Source: Methylobacterium thuringiense | Lineage (GTDB): Bacteria; Pseudomonadota; Alphaproteobacteria; Rhizobiales; Beijerinckiaceae | Assembly: GCF_022179645.1 (NCBI RefSeq) | Contig: NZ_BPRA01000006.1 | Location: forward strand, 124,001 to 188,000 | DNA: 64,000 nt | Direction: 5' to 3' | In this document: positions 16,859 through 25,559 of the stretch, one piece after another | Layout of the letters: each line of letters begins with the position of its first letter | How positions within the stretch are numbered: position 1 is the stretch's first letter | The notes under the pieces: generated by a model | What the model saw: the letters and a program-made list of their open reading frames with translations, nothing else | The model's database searches: none | Told to the model about the DNA's origin: nothing | Translations under genes and position numbers: made by a program

Positions 16859-18154
16859 ATGCGCTGTCTCGCCCTGTGCGGCTCGACCTGTTTTGGGCTG
16901 GTGCTGCTCGCCACGCCCGCGCTCGCTGCCGCGCCCGTGATCGATACCGGCCATACGGCCTGGATCCTGACCGCCTCGGCTCTGGTGCTGTTCATGACGC
17001 TGCCGGGCCTCGCGCTGTTCTACGGCGGCCTGGTCCATGCCCGGAACGTGCTCTCGGTGCTGATGCAGTGCTTCGCGATCTGCAGCGTCGCCTCGGTGCT
17101 TTGGGCGATCTGCGGCTACAGCCTCGTCTTCGACGGAACCGGCGCTCTGATCGGTGGCCTCGGCAAGGCGTTCCTGACCGGCCTCGATGCCGTCCGCACC
17201 CCGACCCTGCTGCCGGAGAGCGCCTTCGCGCTCTACCAGATGACCTTCGCGGTGATCACGCCGGCGCTGATCGTCGGCGCGTTCCCCGAGCGGGTGACGT
17301 TTCCCTTCGTGGTGCTCTTCTCCGCCCTCTGGCTAATGCTGGTCTACGTGCCGGTGGCGCACTGGATCTGGGGCGGCGGCTGGCTGTTCGGCCTCGGCGT
17401 GCTGGATTTTGCCGGCGGCATCGTGGTGCACACCACGGCAGGCATCGCGGCGCTGGTCCTAGCGGTGATGATCGGCAAGCGCCGCGGCTTCCCGGCCCAG
17501 ATGACGCCGCCGCACAGCCCCGGCATGACCATGGCCGGCGCCGGCATGCTCTGGGTCGGCTGGTTCGGTTTCAACGGCGGCAGCGCGCTCGCCTCGGACG
17601 CCAGCGCCGCCAACGCGATCCTGGCGACGCACCTCTCGGCGGCGGCCGGCGCCATGGCCTGGACCGCGGCCGAGTGGATCAAGATCAGGAAGCCCACCTC
17701 GATCGGCATCGTCACCGGCGCGGTGGCGGGGCTTGCCACGATCACGCCCGCGGCCGGTCTCGTCGCCCCGGGTGCCGGCATCCTCATCGGCTTCGCCGGC
17801 GGCATCGTCTGCTTCTACGCAACGCTGTACGTCAAACAGCGTCTGCAGATCGACGATTCCCTCGACGTCTTCGCCGTCCACGGCGTCGGCGGCATGCTCG
17901 GCTCGCTGCTGCTCGCGGTCTTCGCCCTGCCGGCGCTCGGCGGCATCGGGCTCGGCGAGAGCGGCACGGTCTGGACCCAGCTCGGCGTACAGGCGCTGGC
18001 GATCGTCGTGACCATCGTCTGGTCGGGCGTCGTGACCTATGGCCTGACGCGGGCGATCGGCCTGCTCACGCCCATCCGCGTCGACGCGGAGGCCGAGTAC
18101 GAGGGCCTCGACCTCACGTCCCATGGCGAACGTGCGTACGAGTACGGCTCGTAG
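16859..18154 (+). CDS. amt: Ammonium transporter (Amt/MEP/Rh family)
   Basis: A 431-residue channel with an N-terminal signal sequence (to about residue 24) and eleven membrane helices. The twin pore histidines are in VPVAHWIWGGGWL and DVFAVHGVGGMLGS, and the family motif DFAGGIVVHTTAG is present. It conducts ammonium/ammonia across the inner membrane. Start is the ATG at 16859, directly after a TTG in the same frame. Unlike most proteobacterial loci, no glnK PII gene is adjacent. Confidence 0.93.
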   Translation: MRCLALCGSTCFGLVLLATPALAAAPVIDTGHTAWILTASALVLFMTLPGLALFYGGLVHARNVLSVLMQCFAICSVASVLWAICGYSLVFDGTGALIGGLGKAFLTGLDAVRTPTLLPESAFALYQMTFAVITPALIVGAFPERVTFPFVVLFSALWLMLVYVPVAHWIWGGGWLFGLGVLDFAGGIVVHTTAGIAALVLAVMIGKRRGFPAQMTPPHSPGMTMAGAGMLWVGWFGFNGGSALASDASAANAILATHLSAAAGAMAWTAAEWIKIRKPTSIGIVTGAVAGLATITPAAGLVAPGAGILIGFAGGIVCFYATLYVKQRLQIDDSLDVFAVHGVGGMLGSLLLAVFALPALGGIGLGESGTVWTQLGVQALAIVVTIVWSGVVTYGLTRAIGLLTPIRVDAEAEYEGLDLTSHGERAYEYGS

Positions 18155-18310
18155 CCGGACGGATCCGCACCGCCGCGTGATCGATCCGCACGGAGCTGCC
18201 GAACCCGGCTGAAACCGGCCGATCTTGCTCGTCGCCGCCGCCCGCTCTGCGGGTCATCAAGGACGCATCGAAACGCAAGACTCCGGCTCCTCCGGAGGCA
18301 GGAGGCGACG

Positions 18311-18565
18311 ATGCAGCAGAGTGTTCGCGAGCCGACCATCCGTCCGTATCCGGGCACCCGCCCGATGGCGCTCCTGGTGCTAGCCTTCGGCGTGGCTATC
18401 GGCGGCGCGCTTGCCGGGACGCCCGTGCGGGCGATCGACCCGCCCGATCTCGCCCCGGCCACTGTGCCGTCGGGCACGCTCGCTGGTCTCGCCGATGTCG
18501 TTCGGAAGCCGGTACGCATGATCCCGCTGCCCGTCCGCGACGAGCCTCAAACCGCCGGCCATTGA
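18311..18565 (+). CDS. Small exported or membrane-anchored protein
   Basis: 84 residues with a strong GGAGGCAGGAGG ribosome-binding region. A hydrophobic segment (about 18-40, MALLVLAFGVAIGGALAG) ends near an ALA-like cleavage region (GTPVRA), so it may be secreted. The rest is Pro/Val-rich and unstructured. No family recognised. A dispersed repeat follows about 20 bp after the stop. Confidence 0.65.
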   Translation: MQQSVREPTIRPYPGTRPMALLVLAFGVAIGGALAGTPVRAIDPPDLAPATVPSGTLAGLADVVRKPVRMIPLPVRDEPQTAGH

Positions 18566-18584
18566 GCCGTGGCGATGCGCGCGC

Positions 18585-18687
18585 TTAGGTCGTCATCCGT
18601 GATCCCGCTTTCAGGATGACGCTCCAAGTTCCTGTTTTGCGTCGGTTTTTCCGAAGACCGGTGACCGCTTTCGAGCCCGATACCTTA
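18585..18687. repeat. Palindromic dispersed repeat, family B (diverged copy)
   Basis: Contains GCTCCAAGTTCCTGTTTTGCGTCGG and TTTTTCCGAAGACC, aligning with the family B copy at 55334. A CGTCATCC...GGATGACG stem lies in the left arm. The right end CGATACCTTAG corresponds to the usual CGATGCTCTAG, and it supplies the TAA stop of the minus-strand lipoprotein. Confidence 0.6.
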
Positions 18688-18846
18688 GCAAGGCACGTAG
18701 ACAGGGCCGCCGTAGCACGACTTCGATTGGTTGGGATCGCGGGACAACGCAGTGCCAAGACCCGGGCTTGGATCACGCGTATTCATCGACGCGCAGCCGG
18801 ACGCGAGGCAGGCAAGGATCAAGGCCGAAATGAGATTCTTGCGCAT
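18685..18846 (-). CDS. Small lipoprotein (53 residues)
   Basis: An unlisted short gene. A GAGGGGG site precedes the ATG at 18846. The product opens MRKNLISALILACLASGC, a textbook lipoprotein signal with lipobox LASG-C18, so it is lipid-anchored after cleavage. The mature part (ASMNTRDPSPG...SKSCYGGPVYVPC) carries two more cysteines. This is common among entericidin-like and other small Rhizobiales lipoproteins, but I do not assign a family. Its stop codon sits on the edge of the repeat. Confidence 0.7.
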   Translation of the reverse strand: MRKNLISALILACLASGCASMNTRDPSPGLGTALSRDPNQSKSCYGGPVYVPC

Positions 18847-19149
18847 CGTTTCCCCCTCTTTCCGCGCCGAGTATCAACCCGGCATGGGGGTGAGTCTGCT
18901 GCAGGCCGAGCACAGGTGCGAAGATTGTTGAGGGGGGCTGATATGTCTCCGAGAGCTACGACAAGCACGCTATCGCAGCCTTAATCTTACGACGATAGCT
19001 TGGCGTCACGAAACGCCAGCGCCCACAAAGCCTTGGATCTACTCGAATCCTAGGGTGTCACCTTGGATATTGTATCCACGATAGGGCTCGGCGTTGCCGA
19101 GTTGCATCGGATATGCGGAAAAACAGCGACCGCTCGTCGGGTCGATGCT
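18847..19149. other. Intergenic region downstream of fabI
   Basis: 303 bp with no supported gene. It probably holds the promoter of the small lipoprotein and the 3' untranslated end of the fab operon. No repeat was recognised. Confidence 0.4.
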
Positions 19150-19980
19150 CTAATGATCGCCCATGACGCCGGCCTCGTCCTGTGCCTGCAACACGTCGGG
19201 GCGCGGCATCGAGATAATGTTGTAGCCCGAATCGACGAAGTGGACCTCGCCGGTGACGCCGCTGGAGAGGTCCGAGAGCAGGTAGAGGGCCGAGCCGCCG
19301 ATATCGTCGAGGGTCACCGTGCGCCGCAGCGGCGCATGCGCCTTCTGGTGGTTGAACATCAGGCGGGCGTCGGCGATGCCGGCACCGGCCAGCGTGCGCA
19401 TCGGTCCGGCCGAGAGGGCGTTCACGCGGATGCGGTCGGGTCCGAGGTCCATGGCGAGGTAGCGCACGGAGGCCTCGAGGGCCGCCTTGGCCACGCCCAT
19501 GACGTTGTAGTTCGGCATGACGCGGGTCGAGCCGCCATAAGTCAGCGTGAGGAGCGAGCCGCCGTTCTTCATGCGCTTGGCTGCGCGCTGCGCGATCTCG
19601 GTGAAGGAGAAGCACGAAATCGTCATCGTCCGCGCGAAGTTCTCACGCGTCGTGACGTCGACGTAGCGGCCCTTGAGCTGGGTCTTGTCCGAGAAGCCGA
19701 TGGCGTGGACGACGAAATCGAGCTGGCCGTCGAAACGCTCGTCGAGGGCGGCGAAGGTGGCGTCGACCGATGCGATGTCCTCGACATCGCAGGGCAACAC
19801 GATCCCGGAGCCGATCGAGGCAGCGAGTGGAGCCACGCGCTTTCCCAGGGCATCGCCCTGATAGGTGAAGGCGAGTTCGGCGCCCTGGGCATGGAGCGCC
19901 TGGGAGATGCCCCAGGCGATGGAATGGTTGTTCGCGACCCCCATGACGAGGCCGCGCTTACCCTTCATCAGACCTGTCAT
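19150..19980 (-). CDS. fabI: Enoyl-[acyl-carrier-protein] reductase (NADH), FabI
   Basis: 276-residue SDR enzyme that reduces trans-2-enoyl-ACP, the last step of each fatty-acid elongation cycle and the triclosan target. The cofactor loop GVANNHSIAWG and catalytic residues Y148, Y158 and K165 (MPNYNVMGVAK) match E. coli FabI. The ATG at 19980 begins MTGLMKGKRGLVMG; an upstream in-frame extension to 20073 lies over the terminator region. It is the last gene of the fabA-fabB-fabI group, preceded by a hairpin and so perhaps transcribed partly from its own promoter. Confidence 0.95.
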   Translation of the reverse strand: MTGLMKGKRGLVMGVANNHSIAWGISQALHAQGAELAFTYQGDALGKRVAPLAASIGSGIVLPCDVEDIASVDATFAALDERFDGQLDFVVHAIGFSDKTQLKGRYVDVTTRENFARTMTISCFSFTEIAQRAAKRMKNGGSLLTLTYGGSTRVMPNYNVMGVAKAALEASVRYLAMDLGPDRIRVNALSAGPMRTLAGAGIADARLMFNHQKAHAPLRRTVTLDDIGGSALYLLSDLSSGVTGEVHFVDSGYNIISMPRPDVLQAQDEAGVMGDH

Positions 19981-20094
19981 GAGACGCTGCCTTGCCCGAC
20001 CTGCACGCTCGTCGGGCTCGAAGACCCGATCCTGAACGGGGACGCTTAGCGTGCGAGCGGCAGCCCTGTCCACGTGCGAGGGTTCCGGACAAAC

Positions 20095-20131
20095 AAAAGC
20101 CCCGCCTCGATCTCGGTCGCGCGACGGGGCT
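20095..20131 (-). terminator. Rho-independent terminator
   Basis: On the minus strand AGCCCCG...CGGGGCT forms a stem followed by TTTTGTTTG. It lies directly after the 38-residue ORF and before fabI, so it may attenuate read-through from fabA-fabB. Confidence 0.7.
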
Positions 20132-20163
20132 CAAGCCAGATACGCTGCCTGGAAACTGAGCGC

Positions 20164-20280
20164 TTAAAAGTAACCCTTGGTTGCCGACTGGGCATCCTCG
20201 ATCAGGCTCTGCTTGGCAATCACGGCTGCACCGGTCGCCAGGGCCAAGCCTCCGAACGTGATGAACGCGATCCAGACCAT
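20164..20280 (-). CDS. Very small single-pass membrane protein between fabB and fabI
   Basis: 38 residues from the ATG at 20280: MVWIAFITFGGLALATGAAV is a single hydrophobic helix, followed by a short polar tail ending ATKGYF. The frame is open to 20379, but that extension lacks a good start. A terminator follows 33 bp after the stop. Function unknown. It may be a membrane microprotein tied to lipid metabolism by its position only. Confidence 0.5.
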   Translation of the reverse strand: MVWIAFITFGGLALATGAAVIAKQSLIEDAQSATKGYF

Positions 20281-20458
20281 GAGCGGTGTTGTCCTGCTAT
20301 CCGCAAGCTCAACGCAAGTCGGCAGGAGCAGTTCCGCAACGGCGATTGCCGGTCCGTCGAGGTTACCTTGGCCATTCATCTCGCAATCGCGAGATGGATG
20401 ACCGCAGAAGCGAGAATTTACGTCAAGTCCCGAGCGAACAATTCTCGACGACCGTCCC

Positions 20459-21685
20459 TCAGGCGTCGACGTTCTTGAGGATCAGCGTCGCATTGGTGCC
20501 GCCGAAACCGAAGGAATTCGACATCACGTGGCCGAGCTCCACGCCGTCGCGACGCTGCCGGAGGATCGGCATGTCGGCGAAGGCCGGATCGAGTTCGTCG
20601 ATATGGGCGCTCTCGCAGATGAAGCCGTTGTTCATCATCAGCAGCGAGTAGATCGCCTCCTGAACGCCGGTGGCGCCGAGGGAATGGCCGGTGAGCGATT
20701 TGGTCGCCGAAATCGGCGGACAGGCGTCGCCGCGGCCGAAAACCTCGCGGATCGCCTCGATCTCCTTGTCGTCGCCGACGGGCGTCGAGGTGGCGTGCGG
20801 GTTGATGTAGTCGATCTTCGCGCCCTTCACGGTTTCCAGCGCCTGTCGCATGCAGCGCATCGCGCCTTCACCGGACGGGGCGACCATGTCGTGCCCGTCC
20901 GAGGTCGCACCGTAGCCGGCGATCTCGCCGTAGATGCGGGCGCCGCGTGCCTTGGCATGCTCCAGCTCTTCCAGAACCAGCACGCCGGCGCCCCCGGCGA
21001 TGACGAAGCCGTCGCGGTTCTTGTCGTAGGCGCGCGAGGCACGGGCGGGCGTGTCGTTGTACTTCGAGGACATCGCGCCCATGGCGTCGAACAGGACGGA
21101 GAGCGTCCAGTCGAGGTCCTCGCAGCCGCCGGCGAAGATGACGTCCTGACGACCCGCCGCGATGATCTCGGAGGCGTTGCCGATGCAGTGATTCGAGGTC
21201 GCGCAGGCGGAGGAGATCGAATAGTTCACGCCGCGGATCTTGAACCACGTCGCGAGCGTCGCGGAGGCGGTCGAGGACATCGCCTTCGGAACGGCGAAGG
21301 GGCCGACTCGCTTCGGTCCCTTTTCGCGCGCGATCGCTGCGGATTCGACGATGACGCGGGTCGAGGGGCCGCCGGAGCCCATGACGATGCCGGTGCGGTC
21401 GTTCGAGACGTCTCCGGCCTCCAGCCCCGCATCGCGAATGGCCTGGTCCATGGCGACGTGGTTCCAGGCGGTGCCGCCGCCGTGGAAGCGCATGGCACGC
21501 CGGTCGACCAGCGACTCGGCATCGAGGTTCGGCGCCCCCGAGACCTGGCTGCGGAATCCGTACTCCGCATAGGAGGCGTCGCGGGCGATGCCGGAGCGCG
21601 CCTCGCGCAGGGAGGCCAGCACCTCCTGGGTGTTGTTGCCGATGGATGAGACGATGCCCATCCCGGTGATCACGACGCGCCGCAT
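20459..21685 (-). CDS. fabB: Beta-ketoacyl-ACP synthase I, FabB
   Basis: 408-residue condensing enzyme that elongates unsaturated acyl-ACP. The active-site triad and lysine are C161 (SSACATSNH), H297 ([11 protein letters not shown]), K329 and H334 (GHSLGATG), at FabB spacing. The ATG at 21685 opens [16 protein letters not shown], the family start. It lies 106 bp downstream of fabA in the same direction, which together define the anaerobic-type pathway of unsaturated fatty acid synthesis. Confidence 0.96.
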   Translation of the reverse strand: MRRVVITGMGIVSSIGNNTQEVLASLREARSGIARDASYAEYGFRSQVSGAPNLDAESLVDRRAMRFHGGGTAWNHVAMDQAIRDAGLEAGDVSNDRTGIVMGSGGPSTRVIVESAAIAREKGPKRVGPFAVPKAMSSTASATLATWFKIRGVNYSISSACATSNHCIGNASEIIAAGRQDVIFAGGCEDLDWTLSVLFDAMGAMSSKYNDTPARASRAYDKNRDGFVIAGGAGVLVLEELEHAKARGARIYGEIAGYGATSDGHDMVAPSGEGAMRCMRQALETVKGAKIDYINPHATSTPVGDDKEIEAIREVFGRGDACPPISATKSLTGHSLGATGVQEAIYSLLMMNNGFICESAHIDELDPAFADMPILRQRRDGVELGHVMSNSFGFGGTNATLILKNVDA

Positions 21686-21791
21686 GATGGCCTGGCTTCT
21701 CCGCCGCGGCGCTTCGAACCGCACCGCGAGACGTCACCTAGGATGATGCGCGTCCAATCTCAACAGCAGGACACCCATACGGCTCAGCTGT

Positions 21792-22358
21792 TCAGGACTG
21801 GAACAGGGCGACGCGCAGATCCTTCGCCTCGTAGATACGCCGTCCGTCGGCTTCGAGCCAGCCATCGGCGATGCCGAGGACGAGCTTGCCGGTGCGCATC
21901 CGGCGGATGTCGATGCCGTAGACGACCTTCTTCACGGTCGGCAGCACCTGCTCGGAAAACTTGACCTCGCCGACGCCGAGCGCCCGGCCGCGTCCGGGGG
22001 CGCCGGACCATCCGAGGAAGAACCCGACGAGCTGCCAGAGGGCATCGAGGCCGAGGCAGCCCGGCATCACCGGGTCACCCTTAAAGTGGCAGGGGAAGAA
22101 CCAGAGGTCCGGCCGGATGTCGAACTCGGCGAGCACGTGGCCCTTTTCGTAGGCGCCGCCCTCGGTGCCGATCGAGGTGATGCGGTCGAACATCAGCATC
22201 GGCGGCAGCGGCAGCTGCGCGTTGCCGGCCCCGAACAGCTCGCCGCGCCCGCAGGCCAGCAACTCCTCGTAGGAATAGCGCGAGGCGCGCGCCGGCGCGC
22301 CCGTGCCCTCGGCGGAGGCGTTATCGTGATCCGATGGGGTGGTCGCGTCAGGCGGCAT
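21792..22358 (-). CDS. fabA: 3-hydroxydecanoyl-ACP dehydratase/isomerase, FabA
   Basis: 188-residue hot-dog fold enzyme that dehydrates 3-hydroxydecanoyl-ACP and isomerises trans-2 to cis-3 decenoyl-ACP, the branch point for unsaturated fatty acids. Catalytic H91 and D105 lie in [16 protein letters not shown] and [10 protein letters not shown] with the FabA spacing of 14. The N-terminal 25 residues are polar and variable. It is the first gene of the fab cluster. No irr gene is next to it, unlike several related Rhizobiales. Confidence 0.95.
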   Translation of the reverse strand: MPPDATTPSDHDNASAEGTGAPARASRYSYEELLACGRGELFGAGNAQLPLPPMLMFDRITSIGTEGGAYEKGHVLAEFDIRPDLWFFPCHFKGDPVMPGCLGLDALWQLVGFFLGWSGAPGRGRALGVGEVKFSEQVLPTVKKVVYGIDIRRMRTGKLVLGIADGWLEADGRRIYEAKDLRVALFQS

Positions 22359-22536
22359 CGGCTGAATGTCGTGTCCTGGTTTCCGGGGTCGTAGTCCCGT
22401 CCGGCGCGTCCGGTGGTAGGCCGGTCGCGATGACGGCGGAGCGGGGAAGTCGGCGTCTCGTTAACACAGGGCCGAGGCGCCTCAAAGCCGCGTGCAGCTT
22501 GGAAGGAGGGTCACCGCGACCGCATCGCGCGGTACC

Positions 22537-22680
22537 CTATCGCCACCTCACGAACAGGGCGACGGCCAGGATCGCAAGCAGGGCGACGAACCAGGTCGTC
22601 CCGGAACTCAGCGCGTAGAGCAGCGCGGCTGCGAAGCCGATCATGATGATCGCCATCGTGGCGAGGGCGACAGGATTCAT
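22537..22680 (-). CDS. Small membrane protein (47 residues)
   Basis: An unlisted short ORF starting MNPVALATMAIIMIGFAAALL, then a second hydrophobic segment TTWFVALLAILAVALFV ending RWR. Two short helices fit an inner-membrane microprotein. It sits 178 bp upstream of fabA on the same strand and could share its promoter region. Codon usage is GC-rich at third positions. No family recognised. Confidence 0.55.
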   Translation of the reverse strand: MNPVALATMAIIMIGFAAALLYALSSGTTWFVALLAILAVALFVRWR

Positions 22681-22861
22681 GGGTGTCGGCTTACGCGCGC
22701 TACAACTCGGCCCTCATGAAATGACAGGCGAATCGGAGCAGTTCCAGACTTTACCGAGGGCATGCCGGCGATCCTGCGCCATGACCGTGCCCGGCGCGTT
22801 CTCCGCCATTGGGAACGGCCCGGATTTCTCGGTGGTGTCGGAACTCTCGTCGGCCGCCGGG

Positions 22862-23677
22862 TCATAGCCCCTCGGGGGTCAGGGCAGCGTCTTCCCAAGC
22901 CGTTCCGTTCCAGAGCCGTACGGTCACCGTCGCGGCGCCGTTCTCGACGACGATGCGGTTATAGGCGTTCGGCTCCATGCCGCGCAGGCGCGTCGAGGTG
23001 GCGGAGCCGGCTTGGACGGCGAGCAGGCGGTGTCCGGACGCAGCATCGCAGGCATCGGTGCGCACATCGCTGCCTTCGACGAAGCGCGAATAGTGGCGGT
23101 GGAGATGTCCGGCGAGCGTCAGGCCGACCCGTTGCCGTTGGAACGCGGCCAGCGCCGTGTCGGCCCGTCCGACGCGCCGGGCCTTGGCGTTCCAGGGCGG
23201 CGCGATGAAGGGGTGATGGCCGACGACGATGCGGAAGACGTTGTCCGGAAAGGCCGCGAGCCGCGCTTCCGCCCGTGCGATCTGGTCGTGACTCAGCCGG
23301 CCCTGCGACCAGTCCGCATCCCATGCCCAGCTGCGTACGGTGTTCAGGCAGACGACGCCGATCTCGTCGTCGACGAAGGTCGGTTCGGTCCGCGCGTCGA
23401 TGAAGCGCCGGTAGCGCCGGAACGGCCGGAAGAATCGGGTCGGCAGCGCGAAATAGGCGATGTCGTGGTTGCCTGGCACGCCGATCCAGGGCGAGACGAG
23501 CCGGTCGAGGAAGGCGCGCGCCTGCACGTATTCGGCCCGCCGCGAGCGCATGGTGAAGTCGCCGGACGCGATGATCAGGTCCGGCCGGTCCGCGTTCAGT
23601 TCCGCGACCAGCCCGTCGACCACCTCGGGGTTCGTGCAGCCGAAATGCAGGTCCGAAATATGCGCGATGCGTTTCAA
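22862..23677 (-). CDS. Calcineurin-like metallophosphoesterase
   Basis: 271 residues with the complete dimetal motif set: DLHFG near the N-terminus, GDFTMR, GNHD, VGHHP, and GHLHRH near residue 195. These bind two metal ions and hydrolyse phosphoesters; related proteins act on cyclic nucleotides or UDP-diacylglucosamine, and the substrate cannot be fixed here. The start is the TTG at 23677, because the conserved KRIAHISDLHFG begins there and no ATG precedes it. Confidence 0.88.
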   Translation of the reverse strand: MKRIAHISDLHFGCTNPEVVDGLVAELNADRPDLIIASGDFTMRSRRAEYVQARAFLDRLVSPWIGVPGNHDIAYFALPTRFFRPFRRYRRFIDARTEPTFVDDEIGVVCLNTVRSWAWDADWSQGRLSHDQIARAEARLAAFPDNVFRIVVGHHPFIAPPWNAKARRVGRADTALAAFQRQRVGLTLAGHLHRHYSRFVEGSDVRTDACDAASGHRLLAVQAGSATSTRLRGMEPNAYNRIVVENGAATVTVRLWNGTAWEDAALTPEGL

Positions 23678-23707
23678 AAGGCGGTCCGGAGGCGGGATGG
23701 AGAGGGC

Positions 23708-24208
23708 TCAGCCGCGTGGCGGCCGGCGCCCGGCGATGCGGGTCTGGAGCCAGTCGCGTATCAGCTCCCGCTCGTAGGTGAACGCGCTGCCGCCGAGGCT
23801 GCGGGCATAGCGCGAGAGGAAGTTGATGTCGCTTACCGTCTCGTCTGCCGAGAGCACGGTGCGCCCGCGCTCCTTGAGGACGTAGCGCAGGCGGAACCGC
23901 GGCGGCCCGACATCCGATACGATGCGCAGGCCGCCGGGACCGGCCAGGCCGGGACGCTCGTAGCCCGCGAGGTCGATGTCGAGCACGGTGATGGCGAGGC
24001 TCTCGCCCGGTCGGAGTACGCGGTCGCCGAGTTCCGTGAACAACCGCCGGATCTCGGCCAGGGTGACACGCAGGGTGAGGCCGGATCCGAAACGGCTCTC
24101 GGCGTCGGTGTAGCGCTCGGGATCGACGAACGTGACGCTGACCTGGGCCGTCGCCGGCAGGGGCGCCAGCAGCAGGCCGGCGAGGACGACGGCGCGGGAC
24201 GCCCTCAT
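23708..24208 (-). CDS. Exported DUF3016 protein
   Basis: 166 residues with a cleavable signal peptide (RAVVLAGLLLAPLPATA, cut near residue 21). The mature start VSVTFVDPERYTDAES matches the DUF3016 opening, and GYERPG and ADETVSDINFL also fit. Role unknown; likely periplasmic. It is followed after 30 bp by the phosphoesterase gene in the same direction and preceded by a small ORF 13 bp upstream, so the three probably share an operon. Confidence 0.75.
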   Translation of the reverse strand: MRASRAVVLAGLLLAPLPATAQVSVTFVDPERYTDAESRFGSGLTLRVTLAEIRRLFTELGDRVLRPGESLAITVLDIDLAGYERPGLAGPGGLRIVSDVGPPRFRLRYVLKERGRTVLSADETVSDINFLSRYARSLGGSAFTYERELIRDWLQTRIAGRRPPRG

Positions 24209-24221
24209 GCGCAGGCCCGGG

Positions 24222-24437
24222 TCATTGCTGCGCGCGGTTGATGATCGCCTGGAGGGCGCGGGCGACCGGCTCGGTGACGGTGCGGCGGTACTTGCGATGG
24301 ACGAGCTGTCCGTTGTGGTAGACGTCGTGCTCCACGTAGAGGCGATCGCCGTCCCACCGGACGATGTTGTCGGATTCGCTCGTCTCCTCGACGCCCAGGT
24401 CCGAGCGCAGGGTCGGCGCGCCGGCTGTGGTCTGCAT
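24222..24437 (-). CDS. Small conserved-looking hypothetical protein
   Basis: 71 residues starting MQTTAGAPTLRSDLG. A beta-rich centre (RWDGDRLYVEHDVYHNG) is followed by a basic segment ending RALQAIINRAQQ. No family recognised. The ATG at 24437 has AGG nine bases upstream; a TTG at 24449 is in frame. It precedes the DUF3016 gene by 13 bp, which supports expression as an operon. Confidence 0.6.
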   Translation of the reverse strand: MQTTAGAPTLRSDLGVEETSESDNIVRWDGDRLYVEHDVYHNGQLVHRKYRRTVTEPVARALQAIINRAQQ

Positions 24438-24525
24438 GGGGTGCCTCAACTCTCAGATCTCTGCCCCGTCCTTCTTACGAAGTCGGGAGGCCGTGCACCA
24501 GAGCGTGGGCGATGCGAATGCGTTC

Positions 24526-24625
24526 GCGCTTCGGCCCGGAAAGGGGCCTCCGGTTTTCGGGAAAGCCGATGCGGCACAACAATTTGGAGCCTCGTCATCG
24601 ATGCAATATCCAGGGCGACGCCCTA
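24526..24625. repeat. Palindromic dispersed repeat, family B (inverted relative to 55334)
   Basis: Contains CCTCCGGTTTTCGGGAAAGCC and GATGCGGCAC, the reverse complement of the family B core. The right end GGCGACGCCCTAG matches the left end of the 55334 copy and gives the TAG stop (24623-24625) of the HhH gene on the minus strand. The left end is less certain. Confidence 0.6.
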
Positions 24626-25276
24626 GCGGACCGTCACCTGGTCCTTGATGCGCTGGTAGATCGCGCGGCTGAGCACGCGCTTCGACAGCAACTGGTCCGT
24701 CGATGCGTAGGGGCGATGCTGGATGATCGCGCGACCGATCGCGCCGCCGCCCTTCAGGCCGTTGAGTTCGGCGAGCGAGCCGGTGTTGAGGTCGGCGAGA
24801 TCCACCGCGCGCGGGTCTGCCGCTTCGGCTGCAGCGATCTCAGCCTCGCCAGCTTCCGGCCGATCGGCGGCTGGCATCGGTGATGCAGGAGCCTGTGGCG
24901 GCGGCCGAACCGGAGGGGGATTGGGCGCGAAGGCCGAGGACGCCGTTTCAGGGGACGCGACGACGGCCGGGTCTGGCGTCCGCATTGCCGGACTCGGTGC
25001 GGGTTGGGCACTTGGCGCCGGTAGAGCACTTGGCGCGGGTTGCGGGCTCGGCGCCGGCTCCGGCGGGGACGCCGGTTGCGGCGCGGGGGCAGGCGGCCGG
25101 GCCGGTGCCGGATCAGCCCTGCGTACGGGCGTCGTCCTGGCAGGGGGGCGTGGGGCCACGGCCGATGCCTCCGGCGGGCTGTTGTCGAGGATCCAGTAGT
25201 GCTGGACGAGCCCGGTCAGGACAGCTGCGGCGATGACCACCAGGAAGACGCGCAGGAGCGCCGGTCCGTTGAGCAT
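24623..25276 (-). CDS. Membrane-anchored Pro/Ala-rich protein with ComEA-like HhH domain
   Basis: 217 residues. One N-terminal membrane segment (about 8-26) is followed by a long Pro/Ala-rich linker (about 35-150). The C-terminal 60 residues (VDLADLNTGSLAELNGL then GAIGRAIIQHRPYAS) fit the helix-hairpin-helix fold of ComEA, which binds DNA without sequence specificity. The usual GIG tip reads LKGGGAIG. Periplasmic ComEA proteins take part in DNA uptake, but no com genes are near. The stop codon is supplied by the adjacent repeat. Confidence 0.75.
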   Translation of the reverse strand: MLNGPALLRVFLVVIAAAVLTGLVQHYWILDNSPPEASAVAPRPPARTTPVRRADPAPARPPAPAPQPASPPEPAPSPQPAPSALPAPSAQPAPSPAMRTPDPAVVASPETASSAFAPNPPPVRPPPQAPASPMPAADRPEAGEAEIAAAEAADPRAVDLADLNTGSLAELNGLKGGGAIGRAIIQHRPYASTDQLLSKRVLSRAIYQRIKDQVTVR

Positions 25277-25559
25277 GCGAGGGCCCTTCCCCCAGAGGTT
25301 CCGGGGCGTCCCTCGTATCCGGCCGCACCTTCCGCCGTTCCCTGACGCTCAAGCATGGCAAACATATGTTGATTCGAAGGGCTTAACCCACGTTCCGTGA
25401 GTGCTGCGGTATCCACGGGGTCGGCCTGAGATGAGGCCGGAATGCAACAGGAGCTCGCATGTGCAGCCGAGGCCTCGAAATAGTCAAGCTTATGAAGGAA
25501 CGAGAAACGGCCAAGCTCGTTTCGTGGAAGCTGAGCCATTGGTCCGGACATTTTTCGCC

